Assembly: GCA_046349395.1 (NCBI GenBank)
Contig: JAXMCK010000004.1
Span: 310,001-374,000 of the forward strand
Direction of reading: 5' to 3'
DNA length: 64,000 nucleotides
DNA from: JAXMCK01 sp046349395
GTDB lineage: Bacteria > Pseudomonadota > Alphaproteobacteria > Geminicoccales > Geminicoccaceae
A program made the translations under genes and the position numbers. Below are positions 16,589-25,592 of the stretch, one piece after another (within the stretch, counting starts at the first letter, position 1; every line of letters begins with the position of its first letter). The notes beneath the pieces were generated by a model. It worked only from the letters and a program-made list of their open reading frames with translations. It searched no databases and was not told where the DNA came from.

Positions 16589-17311
16589 ATGGCGGGACTG
16601 CTGTTCGGCAGGAAGGAACCCGACGCGGAAACCGAGCAGCCGGTCCGCGTCCTCGTCTATGGCGACTCGCTGAGCTGGGGCTGGGTCCCGCAGCGCACCT
16701 TCATCCCCGCCGAGCGTTTTCCGTCCGACCGGCAATTGCCCCGCGTCATGGGCGAGAGCCTGGGCCCCGCCTACGAGGTCGTCATCGACGCCATGCCCGG
16801 CCGCACCACCGACGTCGCGGACCCTCTCGCCCCGCAGATCCCCGGCGTCAGCACCGATGGCAACGCGTGCCTCCCGGCGACCCTCGCCGCCCATCTGCCG
16901 CTTGACCTTGTCGTGCTGATGCTGGGCTCGAACGACTGCAAGCCGCAGTTCGCCCGCAGCGCCTTCCGTATCGCCGTAGGTGCGGGCCGCCTCATCGACA
17001 CGGTCCAGCGCTCCGCCGACTTCTTCGGCACGCTCTGGCTGACCAATTCCGCACCCCGGATCCTGCTCGTCTGCCCGCCACCTTTCGGCGACATCGTTCG
17101 CGCGGCCGACGACCTGTACGCCGGTGCCGTCGAGCGCCACGACGGGCTGGCCGCGGCCTACGCCCAGGTAGCCGCTGCCGCCGGTGTCGCCTATTTCGAT
17201 GCGGGCTCGGTCGTCACCTCGGACGGCGTCGACGGCGTCCACCTCAGCGGCGAGTCGCAGAGGACCCTCGGCATCGCGATGGCAGATCAGGTGCGCACGG
17301 TCCTGAGCTAG
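16589..17311 (+). CDS. SGNH hydrolase / acyltransferase, MsAcT-like
   Basis: 240 residues from the ATG at 16589 (GAGGA upstream). The SGNH blocks are intact: catalytic Ser in VYGDSLSWGWVP, block III MLGSNDCK, and the Asp/His pair in DGVDGVHLS. Several stretches (GDSLSWGWVP, GRTTDVADP, AAHLPLDLVVLMLGSND, FDAGSVVTSDGVDGVH) closely follow the Mycobacterium smegmatis enzyme MsAcT, an octameric acyltransferase/perhydrolase that transfers acyl groups to alcohols in water. The N-terminus carries a short charged extension before the fold, no signal peptide, so it should be cytoplasmic. Natural substrate unknown. Confidence 0.88.
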   Translation: MAGLLFGRKEPDAETEQPVRVLVYGDSLSWGWVPQRTFIPAERFPSDRQLPRVMGESLGPAYEVVIDAMPGRTTDVADPLAPQIPGVSTDGNACLPATLAAHLPLDLVVLMLGSNDCKPQFARSAFRIAVGAGRLIDTVQRSADFFGTLWLTNSAPRILLVCPPPFGDIVRAADDLYAGAVERHDGLAAAYAQVAAAAGVAYFDAGSVVTSDGVDGVHLSGESQRTLGIAMADQVRTVLS

Positions 17312-17383
17312 CCGCCATCCCAGTCAGTCAATATCAGTTACTTACGCCACAGCGGCACCGCCGCCTTCAGCAACGGACCCATC

Positions 17384-17959
17384 ATGCAGACGACCCTTCT
17401 CGAGCCCGGCCTGCGGCTGACCATCTGCGGGATATCGGAGCTCGACTCCCACGCCACGGCCGGCGTCACGCACGTGCTCTCGATCCTCGATCCCGGGACG
17501 CCCGAGCCCGCGGCCTTCGCGGCCTACGACCCCCACCACCGCCTCACCATGCGCTTCCACGACATCATCGGCCGCTGGCCCGGCTGGCAGGCGCCCGAGC
17601 GCGAGGACGTCGAGGCGCTGATCGGCTTCGGCGCCGACCTCGACCGCGCCGGGCCCTCGCTCAAACACCTCTTGGTCCACTGCCACGCCGGCATCTCGCG
17701 CTCGACCGCCGCCCTCGTCACCCTGCTGGCGCGGCATACCCCGCTCGGCGAGGAGCCCGCCATCTTCGAGCGGATCCACGCCATCCGCTCGCAGGCCTGG
17801 CCCAACTCGCGGATGATCGGCTTCGCCGACGACCTCCTGGAACGCGGCGGCCGCCTCAACGCGGCCCTGGTCGACCTCTACCGCCGCCAGGCCGTCGCCC
17901 GCCCCGACTTCCTGGAGGAACTGCGCCGCCTCGGCCGCGGCGAGGAGATCCCGACCTAG
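17384..17959 (+). CDS. protein tyrosine / dual-specificity phosphatase-like protein
   Basis: 191 residues. The P-loop HCHAGISRSTAAL (Cys nucleophile, Arg six residues later, Ser) marks a cysteine-based phosphatase. An aspartate in FHDIIG about 40-50 residues earlier could be the general acid. Start at the ATG 17384 has only a weak ribosome site. It is followed after 8 bp by a gene of unknown function, so the two form a unit. The related family in alphaproteobacteria is annotated as tyrosine phosphatase; substrate unknown. Confidence 0.8.
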   Translation: MQTTLLEPGLRLTICGISELDSHATAGVTHVLSILDPGTPEPAAFAAYDPHHRLTMRFHDIIGRWPGWQAPEREDVEALIGFGADLDRAGPSLKHLLVHCHAGISRSTAALVTLLARHTPLGEEPAIFERIHAIRSQAWPNSRMIGFADDLLERGGRLNAALVDLYRRQAVARPDFLEELRRLGRGEEIPT

Positions 17960-17967
17960 AGGGTCCG

Positions 17968-18438
17968 ATGTACGTCCTGAAGCCCGGCATCAAGCGCGAT
18001 CCCGCAAGGCGCTGGGCGCTGCCGGACAGGATCTTCTTCGGTCACGGCGCCTGCCACATCCTGGCCGGCGCCTATCTCGACCGGCCGCCGCTGCCCGGGT
18101 TCTGGGCGGAGCGCATCGTCCCCACGGACGGCCTGTCCGGCGGCCACGTGTACGTGACGGACGGTGCGATCGCCTTCGACCATCACGGCTACTCGACCCG
18201 CTGGCGGCTGCTCGACCATCACCGCAAGGGGTGGACCGGCCGCCAGCCCGGCTGGGACTGCACCGTGACGAAGGTCGACTTCTCGCTACTGAGCGCGCCG
18301 GCGCTCAATGCCCGCAAGATGCTCGGACCCGACCAGTACCTCTTCGACCCCGTTCCCCGCGCCCACCGCTTCATCGAGCGGAAGAGCCACGCCGACGCCG
18401 CAACGAAAGCGAGAGGACTGCTCGACCTGCCGTCCTAA
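17968..18438 (+). CDS. hypothetical protein co-transcribed with the phosphatase
   Basis: 156 residues, ATG preceded by AGAGGG, 8 bp after the phosphatase gene. It contains conserved-looking His/Asp-rich strands (FFGHGACHILAGAYL, GGHVYVTDGAIAFDHHGYS, WRLLDHHRKG), which may form an active site or metal site. I do not recognise the family. Its stop overlaps the convergent cyclase gene by 4 bp. Confidence 0.7.
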   Translation: MYVLKPGIKRDPARRWALPDRIFFGHGACHILAGAYLDRPPLPGFWAERIVPTDGLSGGHVYVTDGAIAFDHHGYSTRWRLLDHHRKGWTGRQPGWDCTVTKVDFSLLSAPALNARKMLGPDQYLFDPVPRAHRFIERKSHADAATKARGLLDLPS

Positions 18439-19613
18439 GCCGCAGCCAGCGGCGCCACCACCTCCTCGAGCCCGAACACCTCTGCAGGCTCGGCGATGCC
18501 CCGCAGCCGATGCCGGCCGTAGCTACGCAGCGATCGGCCGCTAAGTCCGGCGAAGGCTGCCGAGGCGACGACGGGCACCCCCAGCTCCTTCGTCAGCCCT
18601 TCGAGCCGGCTCGCCATGTTCACGGCGGGGCCGATCACGGTGAAGTCGAGCCGGTGTGCGGTCCCGATATTGCCGAACTCGACGTCGCCGGCGTGCAGCG
18701 CCAGCCCGAAGCGCATCGGGGCCTCGCCCTTGGCCGCGAGCTTCTGGTTCAGCTCCTCGGTGCCGGCGAACGCCTCGCCGACCGCGTCCAGCACCCGCTC
18801 GCAGGTCCCGGCATGGTCGCCGTCGAGCGGGAACACGGCGAGCAGACCGTCGCCCATGAACTTCAGGATCTCGCCGCCGGCCTTCTCGATCGCCGTCCCC
18901 ATGATGTCGAACCACCGGTTCATCACCCGGATGAGCATCTGGCGCTCGAACCGGTCCGACATGGCGGTGAACCCACGGAGATCGCAGAACCAGATCGCGG
19001 CCTTGATCGTCTGTACGTCGCCACGCTCGATCTGCCCCTCGAACACGCGCCGCCCGGCCTCGGGCCCGAGATAGGCCGCGAGCAGGTCGATCGAGATCTT
19101 CCGCAGCACGGCGCGCTCGGCCCAGGGGCTCAAGAGGCGTGAGGCGACGTCCAGATGCTGCATCTGCGCATCCGAGAAACCGCCCTGCGCCCTGGTCGTG
19201 AACGCCGTCACGGCCGTGCGCGACTGGTCGAGGAACGGCAGCGGCAGCATCACATAATCGGTGACACCCTCGGCCGCGTAGGCCTCGAGCCGCGGCATCT
19301 CCATCGTGTCCTCGCCGGCCCGCCAGCGGAACGGCTTGTTGGTTTCGTCCACGATCCGGGTCGGGCTGCGCAGATAGCTGTCGCTCGTCAGGATGCCGGC
19401 CCGCTGCGTGTGGATCTTCTCGAGTTCCCCGTCCTGCCAGCGCAGCAGCGTGCCGCTCAGCTCCGGATGCAGCACTTCGAGACCGAGCAGCGCATGCGAG
19501 AGCGGAATCTCGTCCGCGACCAGCCGGTTGCAGAATCCCTCGAACAAGTGCGGTAGCGGCAAGCGCTGCTCGCTCACGCCGACGAGCCACATCGCCAGTT
19601 CGGCACCACCCAT
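18435..19613 (-). CDS. class III adenylate/guanylate cyclase
   Basis: 392 residues from the ATG at 19613 (alternative 19592). The catalytic domain occupies about 210-385: the first metal Asp in AAIWFCDLRGFTAMSD, the second in LKFMGDGLLAVFP, and FTVIGPAVNMASRLEGLTKELG. The N-terminal ~200 residues form a soluble sensory region with no membrane segment, so it is a cytosolic cyclase that makes cAMP or cGMP. Substrate specificity cannot be fixed from what I see. No PDE or CRP gene is nearby. Confidence 0.88.
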   Translation of the reverse strand: MGGAELAMWLVGVSEQRLPLPHLFEGFCNRLVADEIPLSHALLGLEVLHPELSGTLLRWQDGELEKIHTQRAGILTSDSYLRSPTRIVDETNKPFRWRAGEDTMEMPRLEAYAAEGVTDYVMLPLPFLDQSRTAVTAFTTRAQGGFSDAQMQHLDVASRLLSPWAERAVLRKISIDLLAAYLGPEAGRRVFEGQIERGDVQTIKAAIWFCDLRGFTAMSDRFERQMLIRVMNRWFDIMGTAIEKAGGEILKFMGDGLLAVFPLDGDHAGTCERVLDAVGEAFAGTEELNQKLAAKGEAPMRFGLALHAGDVEFGNIGTAHRLDFTVIGPAVNMASRLEGLTKELGVPVVASAAFAGLSGRSLRSYGRHRLRGIAEPAEVFGLEEVVAPLAAA

Positions 19614-19778
19614 CTGTCGTCTCCGTCGGCCCGGACCTGCCCGGTGCGAGCCTACCACCTAACCCGAACGAAAGTGACCGCAAGGGCCATTCCGGCGCGC
19701 ACCCTTGCGCTGCCCTGGGGCACCCGCGACAATCGGGTCCCTTCACCACCATCCGCCACGCCCCGGAGACGCTCCACC

Positions 19779-20162
19779 GTGCAGCCGAACCTGAAGCCGC
19801 TCGCGGCGACGCTCTGCGTCCTGCTCGCCGCCTGCGCCGAGCACGAGCTGCGCCAGGATCGCCCGGTCTCGCTCACCGGCAGCATCGACCGCATCGCACC
19901 CTGCACCATGCAGCAGCTCACCGCTGCAGGCTACGGCCCGCCGGGGCTCACCTTCCGGCCCTATGTCGGCCGGCCGCGGTCGGAAATCGTCTACCGCGCG
20001 GTCCCGAGCTTTGCCCCGGCCGTGGGCATGCAGCTCCTCTCGATCGAGCTGGTGCAGACCTCGCCGGGCAATGCCACGGCAGCCCTGCGCCCCTCCGGCA
20101 TCGGCGGCACCGCCGTCGCCGAGGCGGCGATGATCGCCCTCCAGTCCTGCCAGGGCAGCTGA
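19779..20162 (+). CDS. small lipoprotein, function unknown
   Basis: 127 residues from the GTG at 19779, preceded by GGAG. The n-region NLKPLAATLCVLLAAC carries a lipobox (LLAAC), so it is likely anchored in a membrane. The mature part has a conserved-looking Cys pair (PCTMQQL and the terminal LQSCQGS) that could form a disulfide. No family recognised. It is followed by a strong terminator. Confidence 0.65.
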   Translation: MQPNLKPLAATLCVLLAACAEHELRQDRPVSLTGSIDRIAPCTMQQLTAAGYGPPGLTFRPYVGRPRSEIVYRAVPSFAPAVGMQLLSIELVQTSPGNATAALRPSGIGGTAVAEAAMIALQSCQGS

Positions 20163-20253
20163 GCCGGGATCGGATTGCGGCATACCCCGAATGGGGGATG
20201 CGACGATCACAACCGCAGGTTAGCGCTCTTCTCGCTGAGGGCTGAACTTCCAT

Positions 20254-20282
20254 CCCGATCCGCTCTGCGGATCGGGCTTTTT
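20254..20282 (+). terminator. Rho-independent terminator after the lipoprotein gene
   Basis: A 10-bp perfect stem CCCGATCCGC / GCGGATCGGG with a 3-nt loop, followed by CTTTTT at 20277-20282. It abuts the stop of the convergent LuxR gene. Confidence 0.9.
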
Positions 20283-21397
20283 CATGACGGCAGCTGGGCC
20301 GGTCCGATCAGGATGAGCCGCACGAGTTCGCTCTGGCGATGCGTGCCGGTCTTGGCGAGGACGCGCTTCAGATGCACGCGCGCCGTCTCCCTCGTGATGC
20401 CGCTCCGCACGGCCACCTCCTCGAGCGTGGCGCCCCCCGCCAAGGCGAGCGCGATCTGCGCCTCGGTCGCCGTCAGGTTCCACAATCGACGCAACGTCTC
20501 TCCGCTGACTCCCGGCGGCCGCGCCGGATCGACGATGGTGACGACCACCGCAGCTCTGGCACCCAGGAGCGCGTGCATGCCGGCCTCGCAGCGCGCGACG
20601 GAGACGAGGTAGTCGGGCTTGCCCGACGGCCGCGGGATCGTCAGCACGCCGCCCACACCGTCGAGCCGTCCACGCGCCGCCGCGTCGACCATGGCGGCCA
20701 GCGTCTCGGCGACGGCGGAATCGGTGCAGACGAGCCGGTGCCGCTGCAGGGCGAGGCCGTCCTTCTTCGCCAGAAGATCATGTCCGGCACGGTTCGTCTC
20801 CAGGACGCTGCCCTGGGCACCGAGCACGACGAGACCGACCGGCAACCGGTCGAGCAGGTCCCGCTGCACCGCCGAGCCCTGCCGCGCCGCGTCGAGATCC
20901 AGCTGCATCCGTCGCGCCCGCCCCACATGCCGCGTGAGCACGGCGAGATCGTGCATGTCGACGCTATCGAATGGGACCTCGCGTTCGGCGCGGTGGAGAC
21001 AGATCACCCCTTCCACGTCGCGCCCCTCGCTGAGCCGCCCGATCAACGCCCAGAGCAGGTCGTGCTTGCTTTGGCACTCGATGTAGTAGGTCGAGCGCCG
21101 AAACGCCTCGGTCTCCGGCCCGTCCCCGAAGGCCACCACCTCGCCACGCGGCAGGGGTCCCATCACCTGCGCGCGCGGATCCTGCGGCGCCCATTTGACG
21201 ATCTCCTCCCAAGCTTCCTGGTTGAGCCCGTGCATGACGGCCCAGGCCATCGGGTGGCCCGCCATGGGTGCTGTGCCGATGGTGGCCGTGCGCGCCCCGA
21301 AGCCGTTTGTGATCGCGGCGAGGCAGTCCGACCACGCTGCACCGTCCGCCGCAGCCGCATAGCAGAGCTCGACCAGCCCCAACATGTCGCGCGCCAT
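20282..21397 (-). CDS. LuxR family transcriptional regulator with PAS-like sensor
   Basis: 371 residues. The C-terminal LuxR HTH is clear (LTATEAQIALALAGGATLEEVAVRSG, TRETARVHLKRVLAKTGTHRQSEL, about 310-362). The middle (DRLPVGLVVLGAQGSVLETNRAGHDLLAKKDGL) resembles a PAS fold. The N-terminal ~170 residues form another sensory region. It is a solo regulator with no autoinducer synthase nearby; target genes are not evident. 21398-21536 shows no gene. Confidence 0.88.
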   Translation of the reverse strand: MARDMLGLVELCYAAAADGAAWSDCLAAITNGFGARTATIGTAPMAGHPMAWAVMHGLNQEAWEEIVKWAPQDPRAQVMGPLPRGEVVAFGDGPETEAFRRSTYYIECQSKHDLLWALIGRLSEGRDVEGVICLHRAEREVPFDSVDMHDLAVLTRHVGRARRMQLDLDAARQGSAVQRDLLDRLPVGLVVLGAQGSVLETNRAGHDLLAKKDGLALQRHRLVCTDSAVAETLAAMVDAAARGRLDGVGGVLTIPRPSGKPDYLVSVARCEAGMHALLGARAAVVVTIVDPARPPGVSGETLRRLWNLTATEAQIALALAGGATLEEVAVRSGITRETARVHLKRVLAKTGTHRQSELVRLILIGPAQLPS

Positions 21398-21536
21398 CGT
21401 CCCTCCGCCGGGGGATCACGGTTGATTGCGCTTGTTCGGACTGAGCGTCCCGACGCTTAGCCGTGCCGAGGGAAGCTGGCAATCGATCGGCCGGCAACTG
21501 CAGGAAACGGCCGCGCCGCGCTCCGCCGGCGCGCCC

Positions 21537-22307
21537 TCAGTTGGCGCAGGTGAACGGCTTGGCCTGCTCCGTCACGGCGGGATCAGGCTGGTCGGCACCG
21601 GTGACCATGCCCACCCCCGATTCGCCCCCCTTCGCGAGCCAGGGCTTCGCCGCATCGGGGCGACCGGCGAGATTGAGCAGCACGCCAAGATTGTGCGCGG
21701 CAGCGGGATGACCCCGCTCCGCCGCCTGGGCGAAGAACAGCCCGGCGAGCCCATTGTCCTGCGGCACCCCCTGGCCAGTGCGGTAGAGACCTCCGAGAAG
21801 GAACAGGGCATCCGCCGAGCCCTGCTGGGCGGCGGCACGGAACTGCCCGGCGGCCGCCGCGGGATCGGAAGGGACACCCAGGCCTTCCGACAAGGTGATG
21901 CCCAGCCGGACCTGTGCCGGCGCATAGCCTTGACCGGCAGCGGCCGCGAGCCAGCGCGCCGCCTCGGCCAGATCTGCAGCACAGTGCTCGCTCGTCGGGG
22001 CGCCCCGCTGCAGGAAGACCGCCAGAACGGTCTGCGCCGGGGCGAAGCCCTCGCTGGCAGCAGCCCGGTAACCGCGCTCGGCCAGGGCCGGCTGCGGAGC
22101 ACCGTTGGCACCCATCTCGGCCAGCGCCCCGACGACGAAATTGCCTGCCGGCTCGCCGATCGTCGCCAGCGGCTCGCATTCGACCTGCGCTGCCTTCAGA
22201 TCGCCGGCGAAGAACCGCTCGAGGCAGGATCTGGCGGCGTTGGTTGCGGCCTCGGCCGGATGGCCGAGCAGACCGCACAGCAGCACCAGCGACAAAACGC
22301 GGATCAT
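21537..22307 (-). CDS. secreted Sel1-repeat (TPR-like) protein
   Basis: 256 residues. Signal peptide (MIRVLSLVLLCGLLGHPAEA) then Sel1-like helical repeats: AQVRLGITLSEGLGVPSDPAAAAGQFRAAA, ADALFLLGGLYRTGQGVPQDNGLAGLFF, PAAAHNLGVLLNLAG. Sel1 repeats mediate protein-protein contacts, often in envelope assembly. The ATG overlaps the stop of the DUF4114/PGP-CTERM gene (ATGA), so it is the third gene of the exosortase operon. It may be an assembly or accessory factor for the sorted protein (inference). Confidence 0.82.
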   Translation of the reverse strand: MIRVLSLVLLCGLLGHPAEAATNAARSCLERFFAGDLKAAQVECEPLATIGEPAGNFVVGALAEMGANGAPQPALAERGYRAAASEGFAPAQTVLAVFLQRGAPTSEHCAADLAEAARWLAAAAGQGYAPAQVRLGITLSEGLGVPSDPAAAAGQFRAAAQQGSADALFLLGGLYRTGQGVPQDNGLAGLFFAQAAERGHPAAAHNLGVLLNLAGRPDAAKPWLAKGGESGVGMVTGADQPDPAVTEQAKPFTCAN

Positions 22308-23427
22308 GCCCGGCGCCGACGCCGGAGGCCCAGAAAGCCCGCCAGCACCGAGGCCCCCAGGGTGCCCCCGGCCAGCGGACCCGGTGCGGTGGCGATCTTG
22401 CTGCTCTGGATCGCGGTCACCGGCGACGATTTGATGATGAACACCGCGTCGTTGAAGTCTTTGTCCGAGGTATAGCCGTTGACGTTCAGCTTCGGGGTCG
22501 TCCGGTTGAGGTCCTCGAACCCCATGATGACATAGTCTTTCTGCTGGTTCGCAAAGAGCATCGCGACATGGCGGGTCGAGGTGCCCTCGCTGCTGGACGT
22601 ACCGGTCATCGTCGACTTGGCCTCGGGGTTGAGGTAGTCGAGCGTGTACATCACGAGCGGCGAGCGCGTGTCGCCGATCGCACCGGCCACGGTGCGGCCG
22701 TCCCAGCCATCCTGAACCAGGAAGAAGCCCACCGCCGTGTCCTTGGCGAAGACCTTGCCGTTGCCGATCTCGACGGTGTTGCCGGGGACGAGCTGGCCGC
22801 CGCTGTAGAGCTCCGACGCGTTGGGGAACACCCAGCCGATCTCGGTGGTCTTCAGGTTCGAGGTCAGCTCGGTCAGGCTGACACCGGGCTTGCCGTCCGT
22901 GTTGATCTGCCCGTTCGTGGTGGACTCGTATGCCGTCGGGGACACCGAGAACCAGCCGAGGCTGTTGCGATAGCCGGCACCCTCGTCGACGAAGGTCAGC
23001 TTGATCGTGGCGTTCTCGCTGAGCAGCAGGGTCGGCTTGTAGGAAGGATCGAGGAAGATCGCGTTGACGTTCTTCGACTCCGGCAGGACGCCCCGGATCG
23101 TCTCCAGCAGCGCCGGATCGATCGGCTCCGTTGTCATGCCCGCCGGCATCTCCTTGATCGGATCCGCCGCCTGGACCAGTGCCAGCGCATCGCCCGAAAG
23201 ATCGACCCCGGCGACCATCGCCTTGACCGGCAGCCGGGGGCGCGGAAGCGCTGCACATGGACGGTGCCGCCCGAGGTGACCGGCACCTCTCCCAAGGCGG
23301 CGAACCCGCGGGCGACGAGCGCCGCCTTGACGTCGACGGCCGGCACCGCCGGTCCACCCGCCCGCGCCAACTCGACGCCGATGGCCAGCAGACCCAGTCC
23401 TGCCATTGCCCAGAGTCCGCGCTTCAC
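22304..23427 (-). CDS. DUF4114 protein with PGP/PEP-CTERM-type sorting signal, frameshifted
   Basis: The gene must be read in two frames. It starts at a GTG (23427) overlapping the exosortase stop; the first frame gives a signal peptide (VKRGLWAMAGLGLLAIGVELARA) and 60-odd residues ending GGTVHVQRFRAP. At a run of five G (23236-23240, plus strand) the frame must gain one base to continue as RLPVKAMVAGVDLSG and on to the end. The main body matches DUF4114 surface proteins (FVDEGAGYRNSLGWF, VGFFLVQDGWDG, SDKDFNDAVF). The tail APGPLAGG, a hydrophobic helix, then RRRRRA is a PEP-CTERM-type exosortase signal of the PGP variant. The restored product would be about 374 residues. Whether the shift is real or an assembly error cannot be told here. 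Confidence 0.78.
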
Positions 23428-24212
23428 GCCCCGTCTCCGCGAAGCTCGAGCGCGGCGACGATGATCCCCATGCCGATGGCATCGGCCGCCACCTGCCCCA
23501 CGGTGCCGTGGAGGATCGGATACCAGGCGGGGTCCGTCGCCATACCGGCGAGCCGCACGGTGTTCAGCAGCAGCATCGCGGCCCCCACCAGCAGGACGCC
23601 GCCGATCGCCGGCCGGTCCGGCGGCACCAGCGCCAGGTACGCCAGGGAACCCAGCCCGGCATTCACGAGGCCCGAACAGCCGAGCAGCACGGCGAGGCGA
23701 TGATCCCCGTGCACGATGAGATTGCCGGTCCGCTCGACACCCATCCCGAGCAGGTTGCACAGACCCGCTGCCCCCCAGGCCTCCGCCGCCAGGATCGGCC
23801 CCGCGACGTGCTTCAGCCCCACGGCCTGGAGCAGCAAGACCACCCTGAGGCGGGCCAGGAGAACGCCGGGCCGCCGCATCGACGGCTCGCCACCCGCAAT
23901 TAGCCCGACGCCGAGTAGGGCCAGTGCTGCCCGGCCGAGTGCTGCACCGGGTACCAACGTCATCAGAGCCGCCAGGATCGTGATGGAGGAGGCAAGAACC
24001 GGTGTCTCGCCGGCCCGCCAGAGAGCCCGCACGGCCACCCCCAAGGTGACGAGTTCCAGCAGACCGATCGCGGGCATGTGGCCCTGCAGCAGACCATCCG
24101 CGAGTGCGCTGGAGAACAGCACATCCATCGCGACGACGGCTACCAGCCCCGCGGCAAGACCGGCCGAAAGGCCGCGCCCGGCCGGCCACGCGGCGATTGC
24201 GAGCAGCGTCAT
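23424..24212 (-). CDS. exosortase/archaeosortase family protein
   Basis: 262 residues from the ATG at 24212 (GAAGGGA just upstream). A multi-pass membrane protein with the three catalytic positions of exosortases in order: Cys in LLGCSGLVNAGLG, Arg in LLNTVRLAG, and His in ILHGTVGQV. These enzymes cleave PEP-CTERM-type tails of exported proteins and transfer them to a surface anchor. The next gene encodes a protein with exactly such a tail and overlaps by GTGA, so this looks like a dedicated enzyme/substrate pair. Overall sequence is divergent from the best known EpsH group, so family rank is tentative. Confidence 0.75.
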   Translation of the reverse strand: MTLLAIAAWPAGRGLSAGLAAGLVAVVAMDVLFSSALADGLLQGHMPAIGLLELVTLGVAVRALWRAGETPVLASSITILAALMTLVPGAALGRAALALLGVGLIAGGEPSMRRPGVLLARLRVVLLLQAVGLKHVAGPILAAEAWGAAGLCNLLGMGVERTGNLIVHGDHRLAVLLGCSGLVNAGLGSLAYLALVPPDRPAIGGVLLVGAAMLLLNTVRLAGMATDPAWYPILHGTVGQVAADAIGMGIIVAALELRGDGA

Positions 24213-24291
24213 GTCCCTTCCCGACACGATGTTTCGCGTCAGGGTAGAGCAAGCTCGATGCCAGCCATGACAGGCCGGCGACCTCTGTCTC

Positions 24292-25476
24292 TCAGTGGAT
24301 CGGCTGAAGCTCGATTGCGAACTTCGGGCTGGGCTCCCAGTGAAAGGTCCCCCGATGCTCGGGACCGTCCGCCACCACCCGCCAGCGATAGCCCCTCGCC
24401 AACTCCTCGACGAAGACGGTCCCGACCGTGAGCACAAGGTCCGCCGCGATGCACCGATGCCGGCTCAGCCCAAAGGGCGCATAGCTCTCGATGTCGTACC
24501 GTCGATCGACGAAGCGATCGGGATCGAAGCGCAGCGGGTCGGGAAAGACATTCGGGTCGCGGTGACTCTCGCGAAGGCAGACCCGCAGGAACGTGTCCTT
24601 CGGAATGTGATAGCCTTCGACTTCCAGATCGGCCGTCGCGATGTAATGCAGACCTTCGGCCTGTTGCAGACGCAGCGTCTCCTGCACGACTGCCCGGGCC
24701 GGGGCCGGCTCGGCGCCGCCCCGGACGCGCTCCGCCACCTTCGGCGCATCGCTGAGCATCTTCAGGAGCCAGCACAACAGACCCGTCAGATCATAGCGTC
24801 CGATGTCGACGCCGTAGACGATGTTGCCGACCATCGTGTCGTCGAGGGCATCGATCCCGTGCTCGGTGAGGAGCTGTCCGAGCCCTCCGGCGGCCGCGCC
24901 GGTCCGGACGAGGCGGCGCGTCACATCGCAAAGCGTGTGAAAGGGTGCCGCCTGCTCTGCCGTCGGCTCCCAAACCTGGCGCCCGCCGGGAGCGAGCAGG
25001 TCGAACAGCTCCGTCAGGTCGTGCCAGTCGGCCATCGGCCGTTCGACGCCGTAGGCGACGCGGATCATGACGTCCGTCGCGATGCCGTTCAGGGCACCGC
25101 GAAGATCACCGGCGGGTCCCTGCGAGGCCAGCTCCGCCAGATGATGCCGGCAGATCCCGCGGACGACCTCGATGTCCCCCGGTGCCGGATCCGTCGGGAA
25201 CACGCGGAGCATCAGCCGCCGGTAGCGCGCATGCTCCTCGCCCTGCATGCTGCGCAGGAAGCCCTTCGGGATCAGCCTCTCTAGCCAGCGCCAGGGCGAT
25301 ATGAGGTCGTCCCCGTACTGGAGGAGAATCCGCCGTCCCAGGCCGAGACCGAGCACGCAGACCGCCTGCTGGCCGTAGAGCATGGTCGAGAAGATCGCTC
25401 CTTTACGCGCGAAGCTCTTTTCGAAGAAGGCGTCCCCGGGCCAGCCAGTCTTCGAGGACACCGACCAAGGCGGCAC
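24292..25476 (-). CDS. cytochrome P450, atypical
   Basis: 394 residues from the GTG at 25476. The coding frame continues upstream without ATG/GTG/TTG to a CTG (25596) overlapping the Hint gene's TGA, so the true start may be that CTG (434 residues). P450 hallmarks: ExxR in VQETLRLQQ, PERF-like FDPDRFVD, and the heme-ligand loop APFGLSRHRCIAAD with the invariant Cys. Odd points: Ser replaces the usual Gly in the heme loop (F-x-x-S), and the I-helix region GNIVYGVDIGRYDLTG lacks the Thr of the acid-alcohol pair. That suggests non-classical oxygen chemistry (peroxygenase-, isomerase- or lyase-like) or reduced activity. No ferredoxin gene is nearby. Confidence 0.82.
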   Translation of the reverse strand: MPPWSVSSKTGWPGDAFFEKSFARKGAIFSTMLYGQQAVCVLGLGLGRRILLQYGDDLISPWRWLERLIPKGFLRSMQGEEHARYRRLMLRVFPTDPAPGDIEVVRGICRHHLAELASQGPAGDLRGALNGIATDVMIRVAYGVERPMADWHDLTELFDLLAPGGRQVWEPTAEQAAPFHTLCDVTRRLVRTGAAAGGLGQLLTEHGIDALDDTMVGNIVYGVDIGRYDLTGLLCWLLKMLSDAPKVAERVRGGAEPAPARAVVQETLRLQQAEGLHYIATADLEVEGYHIPKDTFLRVCLRESHRDPNVFPDPLRFDPDRFVDRRYDIESYAPFGLSRHRCIAADLVLTVGTVFVEELARGYRWRVVADGPEHRGTFHWEPSPKFAIELQPIH

Positions 25477-25592
25477 GCGCGGCCCGAACTGCTTACGCAG
25501 GCGCGCATTCAGTCGCAGCCAGACGAGGGCACGCCCCGCCGAAGTTCGGCGGAGCGCATCCTTGACGCAATGGATCGCCGAAGCGGCTCCGT

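Noticed and set aside
23236..23240. G5 run as a confident phase-variation switch
   Set aside because: Five bases is too short for frequent slippage; kept only as an open explanation of the frameshift.
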